DNA of 64,000 nucleotides, from NCBI RefSeq assembly GCF_000980835.1, contig NZ_CP011312.1, positions 434,001-498,000 of the forward strand. Reading direction: 5' to 3'. The position numbers were made by a program, and so were the translations under genes. Positions 1-9,137 of this stretch are shown in pieces. The stretch comes from Corynebacterium kutscheri. GTDB lineage: Bacteria > Actinomycetota > Actinomycetes > Mycobacteriales > Mycobacteriaceae. The notes under the pieces were generated by a model. That model searched no databases. It was not told where the DNA came from and worked only from the letters and a program-made list of their open reading frames with translations. Each line of letters opens with the position of its first letter. Positions within the stretch are counted from its first letter, which is position 1.

Positions 1-172
1 CAGACGAGGCTGCTGTTGCGGTAGTAGAAATAGTAGTAGCTGGTGTGCTCAATGAGGCCATATTGGGCTGATTGCTATGGGTGCCGCATGCGGTGAGGAG
101 CAAAGTAGGAATACCGATGAGACCGGTAAGACGCCAAACAAGGCGGCGAGAAGGGTTACTCAAAGTATTCAT
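1..172 (-). CDS. Secreted lipoprotein, N-terminal part only
   Basis: This is the start of a minus-strand gene that runs off the left edge of the window, so only about 57 residues are visible. The start is the ATG at 170-172. The product begins MNTLSNPSRRLVWRLTGLIG and then has a hydrophobic stretch ending in a lipobox LLTAC, followed by a Ser/Thr/Ala-rich linker. This is the pattern of an exported lipoprotein that is acylated on the Cys at about residue 28 and anchored on the outer face of the membrane. The functional domain lies outside the window, so no role can be given. Confidence 0.75.
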   Translation of the reverse strand, partial: MNTLSNPSRRLVWRLTGLIGIPTLLLTACGTHSNQPNMASLSTPATTISTTATAASS

Positions 173-426
173 AAGAACAACCGTAACTTTGTTGGAGCAG
201 ATAACAAAGCTGGCAGTGAAATTGTTGTTAAATCGCAATAAGCTGGTAGCTTCTAGTAGCCTCTAGTGGTTAATGCGTGCACAAGCGTCGTTAGCATTTT
301 TGAGCTAGCAGATCCAGCAGAAAACGATTGTTTTTCTTTTAAACACGGAATTGTTTTCATGGAGTTGGCCGGACAGGGTGAGCTTGGTGCTGTATGAAGG
401 ATTAGTAGCGGTTAGCATAAAAACGT

Positions 427-1281
427 ATGACCACCTTTTGTTCTGATTCCAGCATAGAACCGCTTGTCGGTACTGCAAAAACCGGCACCACCTATGTGCT
501 TGTTGAACATCCCGGGCCATGGAGTAAGGACATCTTAGACGGTGGAACTTTTAGTCCAGAGTTGACTGCGGAATTGAAAAAATTACCGGGGCTGTATCTG
601 ATCCGCAAACCTGGGCGTATAGGACGCATGCGGCGTGAACTCAAACGCGCATATCTTATTTTTAGTGAACTTGGCATCGCAGAAACACTATCGGTGCGCA
701 GCTACGAAGACCTGCTCACCCTAGATCTTACCGGTCCAGGTCGAAATAATATGCGCGGTGCTACGAAGCTTGACGAGCCCATCTTATTGGTGTGTACTCA
801 CTCTAAACGCGATATATGCTGTGCAGTTAAAGGAATTCCCATAGCAAAATCGCTTGTCGACGAGTTCCCTCATGCCCACATTTGGGAATGCTCACATGCT
901 AAAGGGCATCGCTTTGCTCCTGCGCTAGTACAGATGCCGCATAATTATGCTTTTGGTCGGCTTAATGAGCACGCAGCGAAGCAACTTTATCGCACTGTCT
1001 ACCTAGGGCAGTTTTATGTTCCTGGTGCGCGTGGTCGTGGTATCTATTCTCCAGCTGATCAAGTAGCAGAAGTTGCGGTCGCACAGCAATTAATTGAGCG
1101 CGGTGAGGCGCTGAGCTTAGGGCAATTGTCGGTTGCAGACAGCGTCGTGACGCATACTGATGGTCGGCAGTGGAAAGTTTTGGTTGAGCGTATCGCGGTA
1201 GATAATGTGCTGGCATCCTGTGGCACAGCGCCGAAGCCTGGTAAGGCATGGGTGGCGCGCTCGATTACAGGGTTGGGGTAA
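427..1281 (+). CDS. Sucrase/ferredoxin-like family protein
   Basis: A 284-residue cytosolic protein with the signature of the sucrase/ferredoxin-like (thioredoxin-fold, Apd1-like) family. It has a cysteine-rich segment CTHSKRDICC near residue 120 and a WECSHAKGHRFA motif near residue 156. In the family these Cys and His residues are thought to hold a 2Fe-2S cluster. The substrate or redox partner is unknown. The gene stands alone between a divergent lipoprotein gene and the convergent metI. A long inverted repeat follows the stop codon. Two copies or near-copies of the iterated CTAGGGCA element lie inside the gene near 1004 and 1117, coding for LGQF and LGQL. Family assignment is from motifs recognised by eye. 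Confidence 0.75.
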   Translation: MTTFCSDSSIEPLVGTAKTGTTYVLVEHPGPWSKDILDGGTFSPELTAELKKLPGLYLIRKPGRIGRMRRELKRAYLIFSELGIAETLSVRSYEDLLTLDLTGPGRNNMRGATKLDEPILLVCTHSKRDICCAVKGIPIAKSLVDEFPHAHIWECSHAKGHRFAPALVQMPHNYAFGRLNEHAAKQLYRTVYLGQFYVPGARGRGIYSPADQVAEVAVAQQLIERGEALSLGQLSVADSVVTHTDGRQWKVLVERIAVDNVLASCGTAPKPGKAWVARSITGLG

Positions 1282-1302
1282 TAATCTGTGTTGAGATAGA
1301 AG

Positions 1303-1366
1303 AAAACCCCTAAAATAGCATTTTCGGTCTTCTCGATTGACCTGAAAATACTATTTTTGGGGTTTT
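1303..1366. terminator. Bidirectional hairpin between the ferredoxin-like gene and metI
   Basis: Arms of about 25 bases, AAAACCCCTAAAATAGCATT on the left (1303-1322) and its imperfect complement ending in GGGGTTTT on the right (1341-1366), form a long hairpin bounded by A and T runs. It sits between convergent genes and can serve both. The inner part of each arm belongs to the AAAATAGNATTTT family of small inverted repeats seen elsewhere in this window. Confidence 0.7.
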
Positions 1367-1434
1367 GGGGGCTGTTTTAGCACATACCTGCTAACAAATG
1401 TGAACAGCAGCACAAGAAAAAGCCTGAAATTGCC

Positions 1435-2112
1435 CTAGCGGCGCATGATCTTTTTCGATGCCCAGTTGCCAAACAGCTGTGCACACTGCACGATCAAAAT
1501 GATCACTGCGGTAGCAACCCAGGTGACTTGCGGATCATAGGCGCGGTATCCGTAGACGATGGCGAAGTCGCCAAGACCGCCGCCACCGATATAGCCGGCC
1601 ATTGCAGACATATCGACAATCGCAATGAAAATGAAGGTGAACCCGAGAATCAGTGGGCCAAGCGATTCTGGAATGATAACGGAGGTAATAATCTTCCATG
1701 GGCTTGCTCCCATAGAGCGTGCGGCTTCGATAATCCCGGGATCGATAGTAACCAGGTTTTGTTCTACGATGCGGGCAACACCGAAAGTTGCGGCCACGCT
1801 CATGCCGAAAATGGCAGCATTACGTCCGATTTGAGTGCCTACCACAGCTGTTGTGAGCGGGCCAATAGCCGCGAGCAGAATAATAAAAGGAATCGGACGT
1901 ACCAGATTCACAATGAAGTTAAGTAGGGTATAGACAAAGCGGTTATGTAAAATATTTCCTGGTCGGGTGGTATAAAGCAGCATGCCGACGATAAGACCAC
2001 AAAAACCGCCAATGATCAGTGTCGAACTGACCATGATAAGGGTATCGCCGATGGCTTTGGTGAAGGTATCTTGAAGCCGATTCCAGTCCGCTGCGAGATA
2101 AGTAGTATTCAT
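1435..2112 (-). CDS. metI: Methionine ABC transporter permease MetI
   Basis: A 225-residue inner-membrane permease, close to the usual MetI length of about 217. It has several hydrophobic segments and the ABC permease EAA-type loop, seen as EAARSMGASPWKIITSVIIP near residue 140. It forms the channel of the MetNIQ importer for methionine. The start is the ATG at 2110-2112, which overlaps the metN stop as ATGA; the longer reading upstream is unnecessary. The gene ends at a TAG that lies inside a copy of the iterated element (CTAGGGCAATTT on this strand), so the last codons are set by the repeat. It is the third gene of metQ-metN-metI. Confidence 0.93.
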   Translation of the reverse strand: MNTTYLAADWNRLQDTFTKAIGDTLIMVSSTLIIGGFCGLIVGMLLYTTRPGNILHNRFVYTLLNFIVNLVRPIPFIILLAAIGPLTTAVVGTQIGRNAAIFGMSVAATFGVARIVEQNLVTIDPGIIEAARSMGASPWKIITSVIIPESLGPLILGFTFIFIAIVDMSAMAGYIGGGGLGDFAIVYGYRAYDPQVTWVATAVIILIVQCAQLFGNWASKKIMRR

Positions 2113-3131
2113 CGGGCGATCTCCTGAATCCACGTCGTGGTGTTTAGATGAGCATAGAAATTATTAATGGCTTCTTCTGATCCGGTCAGGCGCACAGTAA
2201 CTTTGCCAAAGCTGTGTCTTTGTAAAGTAGTTACTCCGCCATGAACGATGCTTATCGACGCACCTTGCTCGCGCGCTCTAGCGGATGCCGCGAAGAATCC
2301 AGAGTTCTCGGCGAGATCAATGGTAAATAGGCGTCCTTCATGGGCTAGGAGGTCTTCACTTTCGATTGCGTCGGGGGTATTACGTAGGGCAGTAGCAACA
2401 AAGCGTTTTGCGACCCGAGTCTGCGGGTTGGAAAAAACCTCGTATGTGGAACCATATTCAACTACCTGGCCGTTTTCCATGACGGCTACCTTATCGGCGA
2501 TGGCACGCACTACTTCCATTTCATGAGTAATGACGACGATGGTAATGCCAAATTCTTTATTTACCTTGCGTAGTAGGTTAAGCACTTCATGGGTGGTCTC
2601 TGGGTCAAGAGCTGAGGTGGCTTCGTCGGCAAGCAAAAGAGCCGGATTGGTGGCCAACGCGCGGGCAATACCTACTCGCTGTTTCTGACCACCAGAAAGC
2701 TGTTCTGGATAGTTATGTCCCCGATCGGCTAAGCCGACGAATTCTAAAAGCTCAGCGACTCGCTCAGTGCGCTCTTTTTTGGCCATCCCAGCAAGCTGGA
2801 GCGGATACTCGATATTGCCGGCGGCGGTGCGCGAGGCAAAAAGATTAAATTGCTGGAAAATCATGCCAATATTGCGGCGAATGGTGCGCAATTTAGCTTC
2901 ACTCATGCCAACAATATCAGTGCCGTCGAGACGCAGATGGCCACTGGTTGGGGTGTCTAGACCGTTAATCATGCGCACAAGTGTGGATTTTCCAGCACCG
3001 GAATAGCCGATGACACCCAGGATCTCGCCGGGTTGAACTTCAAGTGTGACGCTGTCTAGAGCTGTGACTTTTTTCTTATTAGAGTCGAAAACTTTAGTGA
3101 GGTTTTCGAACTCAATTCGGGTTCCGATCAC
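2109..3131 (-). CDS. metN: Methionine ABC transporter ATP-binding protein MetN
   Basis: A 340-residue ATPase that powers methionine uptake. The nucleotide-binding domain fills residues 1 to about 245, with Walker A GYSGAGKST, signature LSGGQKQRVGIARA, Walker B LLADEATSALD and the switch histidine in VITHEM. The C-terminal 75 residues match the NIL domain of MetN proteins, which binds methionine and inhibits transport when the cell is replete. The start is a GTG at 3129-3131. The stop overlaps the metI start by 4 bases, which suggests translational coupling. Confidence 0.94.
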   Translation of the reverse strand: MIGTRIEFENLTKVFDSNKKKVTALDSVTLEVQPGEILGVIGYSGAGKSTLVRMINGLDTPTSGHLRLDGTDIVGMSEAKLRTIRRNIGMIFQQFNLFASRTAAGNIEYPLQLAGMAKKERTERVAELLEFVGLADRGHNYPEQLSGGQKQRVGIARALATNPALLLADEATSALDPETTHEVLNLLRKVNKEFGITIVVITHEMEVVRAIADKVAVMENGQVVEYGSTYEVFSNPQTRVAKRFVATALRNTPDAIESEDLLAHEGRLFTIDLAENSGFFAASARAREQGASISIVHGGVTTLQRHSFGKVTVRLTGSEEAINNFYAHLNTTTWIQEIAR

Positions 3132-3627
3132 GGGGATATCTTTTCTATCTATGCCCTAGGGCAGTTTGAACAATTACTGTCTGTCGCATTTTTAGCTGAC
3201 TATGGGGATAAGCCCTGTTAGAAAGCACTTGATGTAGAAATTAGGCGGTAAGCCAGTGAAGGATTTCGATAGTGAATAATTTCAAATTATGGGAATCTTA
3301 TGTGTTGGTTACTGGACGTATTTATCGCAGGATGCATATGACGCGGTAGCTGGCGAATACAATGAAAATTGTGTTTTCGAGACATTCGCGATGACCCACA
3401 ACAGTCTTTAAAAACCTCAAAATAGTATTTTGAGTGTTTTAGTTTTCGTGAGTGTTTAGGGCAAATAGTTGCGAAGAATGGCGATAAAGGCCAGTTCTAA
3501 GCTGTTATGCGCTATTACGATGTGCCAGTAATAGACCCTAGGGCAAGTTTTATGTATTGCTTATGTCTAGTCCTGGTAGCGACTAGACAAGAAGCTTAGA
3601 TAAAAGACATGAAATTGCCCTAGGGGG
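3132..3627. other. Long metQ-metN spacer with iterated elements
   Basis: About 496 bases without a credible gene separate metQ from metN, although the two normally sit close together in one operon. The spacer holds three GCCCTAG elements (near 3157, 3539 and 3621) and a hairpin CTCAAAATAGTATTTTGAG at 3416-3434. The element near 3157 lies just upstream of the metN start. The hairpin could lower read-through from metQ into metN, but it lacks a clear T run. No protein-coding pattern was seen. Confidence 0.6.
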
Positions 3628-4506
3628 TTAGTTGACGGCTGCCTCAAGCTGATCAAGAATCTTCTTGAGATCAGATGCTGGGCGGACTACCTCGACGGAG
3701 GTTCCACCAGAGTCCTCTGAATCGGCGGCAACCACACTAGGATCGTGCCAGAGTTTAGCAAGTTTGAGGATATTTTCATCTGTGGCATTGTCGGCACGGG
3801 TGACAAAGACGTTGATATATGGTTGAGCTAGCTCGGAGTCTGGGTTGTCCTTGTATACGGCTAGGGTAGGGTCGATGCCGGCACGGCTAAGGAAAGAGTT
3901 GTTAATGATAGCTGGCTTGCCTTCGCCATATGAGGCGGTGGTTTGCTCGGCAGTTACTGGGACAACCTTCACTTTGGAAGCGTCTTGGTCGATATCGGCA
4001 GGAGTGGGGTCGGTGCCTAGGTCACCTTCTTTGAGTGTAATTAGGCCGGCTTGAACAAGCACATTAATGGCGCGGCCTTGGTTGGTGGTGTCGTTGGGGA
4101 TCACAACTTCTTCGCCTTCGATGCCATCGAGTGAGTTGTGGTCTTTCCAATACAGTCCTAGGGGGTAGATAGCGGTAGAGCTAACAGGGGTAAGCGTGCC
4201 ATTATTTTTGGCGTTGTATTCGGATAGGAATTTCAGGTGTTGGAAAAGGTTAACATCAATTTCGCCCTGTGCAAGTGCCACATTGGGGGTTGAGTAGTCA
4301 GAGAAATTGACCAGGTCGAGGTTAAGTCCGTTGTTCTCGGCGACTTCTTCCAAGGCAGCCCAAACTTTTAGGGTGCTATCGGTGGTGCCAATGCGGATTG
4401 TGGTGGAATCATCATTACTACCAGAGGAGTCACTGGAACACGCTATGACAGAGGTGGCGGTGAGAATAGTTGCAGCACTTAATACTGCTAATCGACGTAA
4501 CTTCAT
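3628..4506 (-). CDS. metQ: Methionine-binding lipoprotein MetQ
   Basis: A 292-residue substrate-binding lipoprotein of the NlpA/MetQ family. The signal peptide ends in a lipobox SVIAC at about residue 25, followed by a Ser/Asp/Asn-rich linker. The mature part carries family landmarks such as ALAQGEIDVNLFQHLKFL and IPNDTTNQGRA. It captures methionine outside the membrane and hands it to MetNI. The start chosen is the ATG at 4504-4506, preceded by AAAGGA about 9 bases upstream. A copy of the iterated element AAATTGCCCTAGGG lies directly after the stop codon. Confidence 0.94.
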   Translation of the reverse strand: MKLRRLAVLSAATILTATSVIACSSDSSGSNDDSTTIRIGTTDSTLKVWAALEEVAENNGLNLDLVNFSDYSTPNVALAQGEIDVNLFQHLKFLSEYNAKNNGTLTPVSSTAIYPLGLYWKDHNSLDGIEGEEVVIPNDTTNQGRAINVLVQAGLITLKEGDLGTDPTPADIDQDASKVKVVPVTAEQTTASYGEGKPAIINNSFLSRAGIDPTLAVYKDNPDSELAQPYINVFVTRADNATDENILKLAKLWHDPSVVAADSEDSGGTSVEVVRPASDLKKILDQLEAAVN

Positions 4507-4601
4507 TGGGTGTGTTCCTTTCTGCATGCTCGCTTTCGTTAAGTAGAAAACAAGCTATGTGTCGTTGTTATGCAGGAAACAGTAGCTGAGTCGATTTATT
4601 A

Positions 4602-4617
4602 TGTACAGCTTGGTCTA
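4602..4617 (-). promoter_or_regulatory. Candidate McbR-type operator upstream of metQ
   Basis: The sequence TGTACAGCTTGGTCTA matches 8 of 10 defined positions of the C. glutamicum McbR operator (TAGAC, six bases, GTCTA). It lies about 100 bases upstream of the metQ start. McbR represses sulfur and methionine genes, including metQNI, in C. glutamicum. That a McbR homologue exists here is assumed, so this is a motif-level suggestion. Confidence 0.35.
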
Positions 4618-4783
4618 TATTTTAAATAAAAAGAATTAGAATTTTCGTTTGAATAATTTTGCTTTTCGACGCACTCCATGCGGAACAAAACTGCCCTATA
4701 GGGAACAAAAAATCGAAAATATTCATTTCGGTTTAATTCTGTACTGCATGGTTCATAATGTGCGGTCGCAGGCGTCGAAAAGC

Positions 4784-5170
4784 TTAAAAAGCAACTCCGC
4801 TGTGCAAAATAACATTGGCATATGCGGTAGTTGAGCCGGTGCGAACAACAAACGCTGCCTGTGCTACCTGGTCTTTTAGTTTTTCGTGGCTAAGTTCAAT
4901 AGGAGTGATAGTAGGCAGTTGTTGAGTAAGTAGAGCGCGAATTTCTGGTGGGGTTTGCTTGGCGATGGTTGCGTTTCCGACAACGGTCTGAGCCATAATC
5001 GCAGTGAAAGTGTCCTCGAAACTAGGAATTCCAAACACTAGGGCAAGATCAATGACTTCGACAGTGCGGGGAATAGGCAGTCCGCAATCAGCGATGACGA
5101 ATGTGTCGGTGTGGCCAAGACGCGCCAGGGCGCGATTGAGCGCTGGGTTGAGTAAACCAGATTTTAACAT
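4784..5170 (-). CDS. rbsD: D-ribose pyranase RbsD
   Basis: A 128-residue protein of the RbsD/FucU mutarotase family. It speeds conversion of beta-ribopyranose to the furanose form so that ribokinase can use it. Family features are the N-terminal LNPALNRALARLGHTD segment with its catalytic-type His, the DCGLPIP motif, and a C-terminal segment VRTGSTTAYANVIL. It is the last gene of the rbsRACBD cluster on the minus strand. No ribokinase gene lies in the cluster, so the kinase must be elsewhere. An iterated GCTTTTCGACG copy abuts the 3' end (4773-4783). Confidence 0.93.
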   Translation of the reverse strand: MLKSGLLNPALNRALARLGHTDTFVIADCGLPIPRTVEVIDLALVFGIPSFEDTFTAIMAQTVVGNATIAKQTPPEIRALLTQQLPTITPIELSHEKLKDQVAQAAFVVRTGSTTAYANVILHSGVAF

Positions 5171-5255
5171 TGTGGAGTCCCTAGAAAAGCTGCCGCGATC
5201 AGGAACATTGTGTTGGGATAATGTCTTGATTGCGGCAGGAGAGTATCGGTAGCTG

Positions 5256-6179
5256 TTATTTATATTCGGCGAGATTGGTGGAGTCGATTGTCACCACGTC
5301 GACGGGGATTTCTTTGACTGCGGTTTCGCCCTTGAGAATTGTGGCGGCTTGTTCGACAGCCTGTGCCCCTAATTCTGCAGGCTGCTGCGCAATAGTGCCA
5401 GCTAGAGTGCCTTTTTCTATGGCTGCGAGACCATCAGTGGTGCCGTCGAAACCGAAGACTTTTACCTCTGTTCCTGCCCTAGAGCCGAGAGCTTCGATCG
5501 CACCAAGCGCCATTTCATCATTTTCGGCAAAAATTGCCTTGATATTAGGGTGTGCTTGCAGCAGATTGGTGGTGACATTGAGTCCTTCTGAACGGTCGAA
5601 TTTAGCGGTTTGTTCACCAACGATTGTGATACGAGGATAGGCTTTTAATCCTTCTTTGAATCCTCGGCCGCGATCGCGGGAGGCAGAGGAACCAACAATG
5701 CCTTGGAGAACGAGGATTTCACCTTCTTCGCCAATTGATTTGGCTAGTGCATCGGCGGCCTGTTTACCGCCGGCGACATTATCGGAAGCGATGAAAGAGG
5801 CAATCTCACCCTCATTGGCGGTACGGTCGACGGCAATAACCGGGATATGAGCTGCATTGAGGGATTTTACGGCAGCACCGATAGCATCGGAGTCGGTGGG
5901 GTTGACGATGACTACACCCGCGCCGGCGGTCTCAGCGTTTTTTAGTTGATTGGTTTGGGTGGCGGCATCGTCGGAGGCATCTTGAATGTCGAGTTTTAAC
6001 CCTAGTTCATCTGCTTTGGCCTGAGCACCGTTACGAAGCTCAACGAAAAATGGGTTGGTTTGTGTCGATAGGGCAAGAGTGACTGAATCGCTGCCGGCGG
6101 TATCGCGGTTACAAGCCCCTAAGCCCAGCGAGAGCGCGACCACAGAAACAAGTGCGATTGATTGACGAAGAGAAAACAT
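5256..6179 (-). CDS. rbsB: Ribose-binding lipoprotein RbsB
   Basis: A 307-residue periplasmic-binding-protein family member. The signal peptide ends in a lipobox LGLGAC near residue 23, as expected for a Gram-positive sugar-binding lipoprotein. The mature protein shows the ribose-binding family pattern, with TNPFFVELRNGAQAKADELG, VVIVNPTDSDAI, IPVIAVDRTAN and FAENDEMALGA. It delivers ribose to the RbsAC transporter. The start chosen is the ATG at 6177-6179, with GGAG 8 bases upstream; a TTG two codons earlier is possible but poorly placed. Confidence 0.94.
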   Translation of the reverse strand: MFSLRQSIALVSVVALSLGLGACNRDTAGSDSVTLALSTQTNPFFVELRNGAQAKADELGLKLDIQDASDDAATQTNQLKNAETAGAGVVIVNPTDSDAIGAAVKSLNAAHIPVIAVDRTANEGEIASFIASDNVAGGKQAADALAKSIGEEGEILVLQGIVGSSASRDRGRGFKEGLKAYPRITIVGEQTAKFDRSEGLNVTTNLLQAHPNIKAIFAENDEMALGAIEALGSRAGTEVKVFGFDGTTDGLAAIEKGTLAGTIAQQPAELGAQAVEQAATILKGETAVKEIPVDVVTIDSTNLAEYK

Positions 6180-6260
6180 TACCAATACTCCTTAACTAAG
6201 AGGTGAAAATTACTTTTCGACGACGCCTCTTTAAGGTTGACAGGGGCGTCGTAAAGCGAA

Positions 6261-7337
6261 TTAATGCGCAGTTTTATTGCGGATGACATCGAAGCCCACG
6301 GCAAGCGCAATGACCAAACCAATGACAATTTGTTGCCAAAATGACGACACATTCAGCAGATTTAAACCATTGCGAATTACAGCCAATAACAGGGCACCGA
6401 TTAATGTGCCAGTAGCTTTGCCCTGACCACCGGATAAAGAAGCCCCACCAATAACAACAGCCGCGATGGCATCAAGCTCGTAACCCACACCGGCTTGTGG
6501 TTGCGCAGAAGATAACCGCCCGGCCATAACTAATCCTGCTAGGGCAGAAAAGAGACCTGAAAGTGCGAAAACGGTGATTTGGATACGTTGAACCGGTAAC
6601 CCCGATAAGCGCGCAGCCTCTAAATTGCCGCCAATCGCATACATCGAGCGACCTAAAACAGTGCGCTCAAGGACAAACCAACACACCAGTCCCGCAATGA
6701 TCATCATGACAATCGGAATGGGTAAAGAACCGGTTGTCGAACCCATCCAATTTACTGCCGGTGCGGTGGGAATCGGTGAACCCTGCGAGATAACCAAGGT
6801 GGCACCGCGGGCAATAGACATCATGGCCAAGGTGGCGATAAATGAAGGGATCTTGCCATATGCGGTGGCAATTCCACAGATACAACCGGCTAATAACCCC
6901 GTTGCTAGGCCAATAATTAGTGTTACCCACCCTGGTAGACCAATAGTGGTATAAAAAGATGCTGCGACCATCGCACCAAGAGCAGCGACTGAACCGACCG
7001 AGAGGTCAATACCGGCGGTAATAATGACAAAGGTCATGCCGAATGCCAAAATGGCTACGGTCGCAGCCTGCACACCAATATTAAGTAGGTTATTGACGGT
7101 TAAAAAGTGTGGGGTAGCAATAAAAAGCGCAATACATAGGGCAAGAAGGCCAACGAGTGCGCCATTGTTCATTATCCAATTAGTAACTGTGCTGTGTTTA
7201 AAAGCATAAGGGTTTTTCCCACTGTGAGTACTGCTGCTGTTGGTAGTGCTGCGGGAAAAAGCGGATTTTGCGGAGTGCGCGTGAGATGTTTGATGAGACG
7301 ATTGTTCAGATGAGTGTTGTGGTGCGTGAGTATTCAT
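6261..7337 (-). CDS. rbsC: Ribose ABC transporter permease RbsC
   Basis: A 358-residue membrane permease of the ribose/xylose importer family. The core from about residue 53 has the usual hydrophobic segments and hallmarks such as GIDLSVGSVAALGAM and GGNLEAARLSG. It is longer than E. coli RbsC (321 residues) because of a roughly 50-residue hydrophilic N-terminus rich in Ser, His and Thr (for example HSSEQSSHQTSHAHS). Its start overlaps the rbsA stop as ATGA, so the N-terminal extension looks genuine and translationally coupled. The role of the extension is unknown. Confidence 0.93.
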   Translation of the reverse strand: MNTHAPQHSSEQSSHQTSHAHSAKSAFSRSTTNSSSTHSGKNPYAFKHSTVTNWIMNNGALVGLLALCIALFIATPHFLTVNNLLNIGVQAATVAILAFGMTFVIITAGIDLSVGSVAALGAMVAASFYTTIGLPGWVTLIIGLATGLLAGCICGIATAYGKIPSFIATLAMMSIARGATLVISQGSPIPTAPAVNWMGSTTGSLPIPIVMMIIAGLVCWFVLERTVLGRSMYAIGGNLEAARLSGLPVQRIQITVFALSGLFSALAGLVMAGRLSSAQPQAGVGYELDAIAAVVIGGASLSGGQGKATGTLIGALLLAVIRNGLNLLNVSSFWQQIVIGLVIALAVGFDVIRNKTAH

Positions 7338-9061
7338 GAGTACATCCCTTCTGCTGGGGAATCGGGGGTAGCTGCGTGCATAATGCGTGCGGTAGGCACA
7401 GATGAGGCGGTAGTGCCAAGGTTGAAACCGGTAGTCATGGTGGTGGCTTCGGTTAAATCATCGGGGGTAACTGAAGAGGAAACTTGGGAAACCGCTAATT
7501 TCATGACTTCATCTTGGCTAGCCCCTGCGGGAAGCTCACCAGCTAAGGTTCCACCAGAGAGAACAAGGATGCGATCGGACATTCCTAAAATTTCAGGGAG
7601 ATCAGAAGAGACCATAAGCACTGCGCCGCCGGCTGCTGTGACCTCATTAATAATGTTGTAGATTTCGACTTTGGCACCGACATCAACTCCGCGGGTTGGT
7701 TCGTCGAGAAGCAATACTGTGGAACCGGCTAGTACCCAGCGGCCAAAAATAACTTTTTGTTGATTGCCGCCAGAAAGACTGGAAATAGGTTGGTTGAGAT
7801 GAGCCATTCGGATACGCAGTTTTTCAGCAACAGCTCTGGCACGAGTGTTTTGTCCGCGCAAATCAGCTAAACCTGCGCGAGAGGTGGACATCAAAGTTGC
7901 GTAACCTAAATTTTCCCCCACCGATGAGCCTAATACCAGCGCCTGCGCTTTACGATCTTCTGGGATATGCCCAATACCTGCTTTAATCGCGGCTGCGATA
8001 TTGCCTGGCGCAAGCGGTATGCCATTAACCTGGATTGAACCGGTATCATATTTGTCGGCACCAGAAATTGCGCGTATTACTTCAGTGCGCCCAGCACCTA
8101 CTAGCCCAGCCATGCCAACTACTTCGCCAGCATGAAGTGTGAAATTAATATTTTTGAATTTTCCAGTGGCGGATAGATTTGTTACCTCTAACAAAACTGG
8201 GGCTGAATTTTGCTTATCGACGCTTGGGGCAGCGGAAGCACTAGTAGAAGCACTAGCGGAAGCAACGGTATCCGGATTCAATCCATGCTGATACTGTTGC
8301 CCTACTTGGCGCGGGTATTGATCATTAATATCGTGCCCAACCATCAGCCGTACTAGTTCAGGTTGAGGAGTATCTGCGGCAACTTCTGCGATAAGACTCC
8401 CATCGCGAAGCACTGCGATGGTATCGGCAATACGTGCTAGCTCTTCTAGATGATGGCTAATAAAGATCATGGCTACGCCTTTTTCTTTAAGTTGCCCTAG
8501 GAGGGTAAACAGTACTTCGATCTCGTTAGCAGTGAGTGCCGCAGTTGGCTCATCGAGGATAAGAATGCGCGCATTCATCGATAGCGCTTTAGCGATTTCG
8601 ATAAGCTGCTGTTTTGCTATGCCAAGCTCGCCGACCATTGTGTGCAGATCAATATCGAGGCCAATAAGTTTTAGCGCTGTCTGGGCTTGAGCAATAAGAT
8701 GCTTGCGATGAACAAGTCCCCATTTCTGTGGAATACGCCCGAGCATAATGTTCTCGGCAACAGACATAGTGGGAACCAAGTTAAGTTCTTGGTGAATTGT
8801 TGCTATCCCTAATGATTCCGAAGCTTTGGCAGTGGGGATAGTCACCGCGGCGCCATCAATAAAAATTTCTCCGCTATCAGGGGCGTAGATTCCCGCAATC
8901 ATTTTAATGAGAGTGGATTTTCCCGCCCCATTTTCTCCTAATAAGGCGAGGACTTTGCCTTTTCGCACCTGCAGTGTGACATTTTTAATCACTTCTACTG
9001 GGCCAAAAGATTTGGCTACCTTGCGTAACTCTAGGACAGTTTCAGCAGTAGGTGTGTTCAT
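7334..9061 (-). CDS. rbsA: Ribose ABC transporter ATP-binding protein RbsA
   Basis: A 575-residue double ATPase of the sugar importer RbsABC. The first nucleotide-binding domain has Walker A GENGAGKST and Walker B ILILDEPTAAL. The second is the usual degenerate partner, with GLVGAGRTE, LSGGNQQKV and VLLLDEPTRGVD. The protein is longer than the typical 500 residues for two reasons. One is a low-complexity linker between the domains containing ASASASTSASAAPS near residue 268. The other is a Thr/Ser-rich tail of about 40 residues. The gene overlaps rbsC by 4 bases. Confidence 0.94.
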   Translation of the reverse strand: MNTPTAETVLELRKVAKSFGPVEVIKNVTLQVRKGKVLALLGENGAGKSTLIKMIAGIYAPDSGEIFIDGAAVTIPTAKASESLGIATIHQELNLVPTMSVAENIMLGRIPQKWGLVHRKHLIAQAQTALKLIGLDIDLHTMVGELGIAKQQLIEIAKALSMNARILILDEPTAALTANEIEVLFTLLGQLKEKGVAMIFISHHLEELARIADTIAVLRDGSLIAEVAADTPQPELVRLMVGHDINDQYPRQVGQQYQHGLNPDTVASASASTSASAAPSVDKQNSAPVLLEVTNLSATGKFKNINFTLHAGEVVGMAGLVGAGRTEVIRAISGADKYDTGSIQVNGIPLAPGNIAAAIKAGIGHIPEDRKAQALVLGSSVGENLGYATLMSTSRAGLADLRGQNTRARAVAEKLRIRMAHLNQPISSLSGGNQQKVIFGRWVLAGSTVLLLDEPTRGVDVGAKVEIYNIINEVTAAGGAVLMVSSDLPEILGMSDRILVLSGGTLAGELPAGASQDEVMKLAVSQVSSSVTPDDLTEATTMTTGFNLGTTASSVPTARIMHAATPDSPAEGMYS

Positions 9062-9137
9062 AAGTACATCTCTTTTAAAGGCTTGAAAGGCTTATTTTTA
9101 ACGTGTAGTTAGTTCACCGTTGATAACAAGTGGTTAA

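Noticed and set aside
72..266. Open frame of 64 codons on the plus strand
   Set aside because: It is antisense to the clear lipoprotein signal peptide at 1-172 and has no ribosome-binding site or protein-like pattern.
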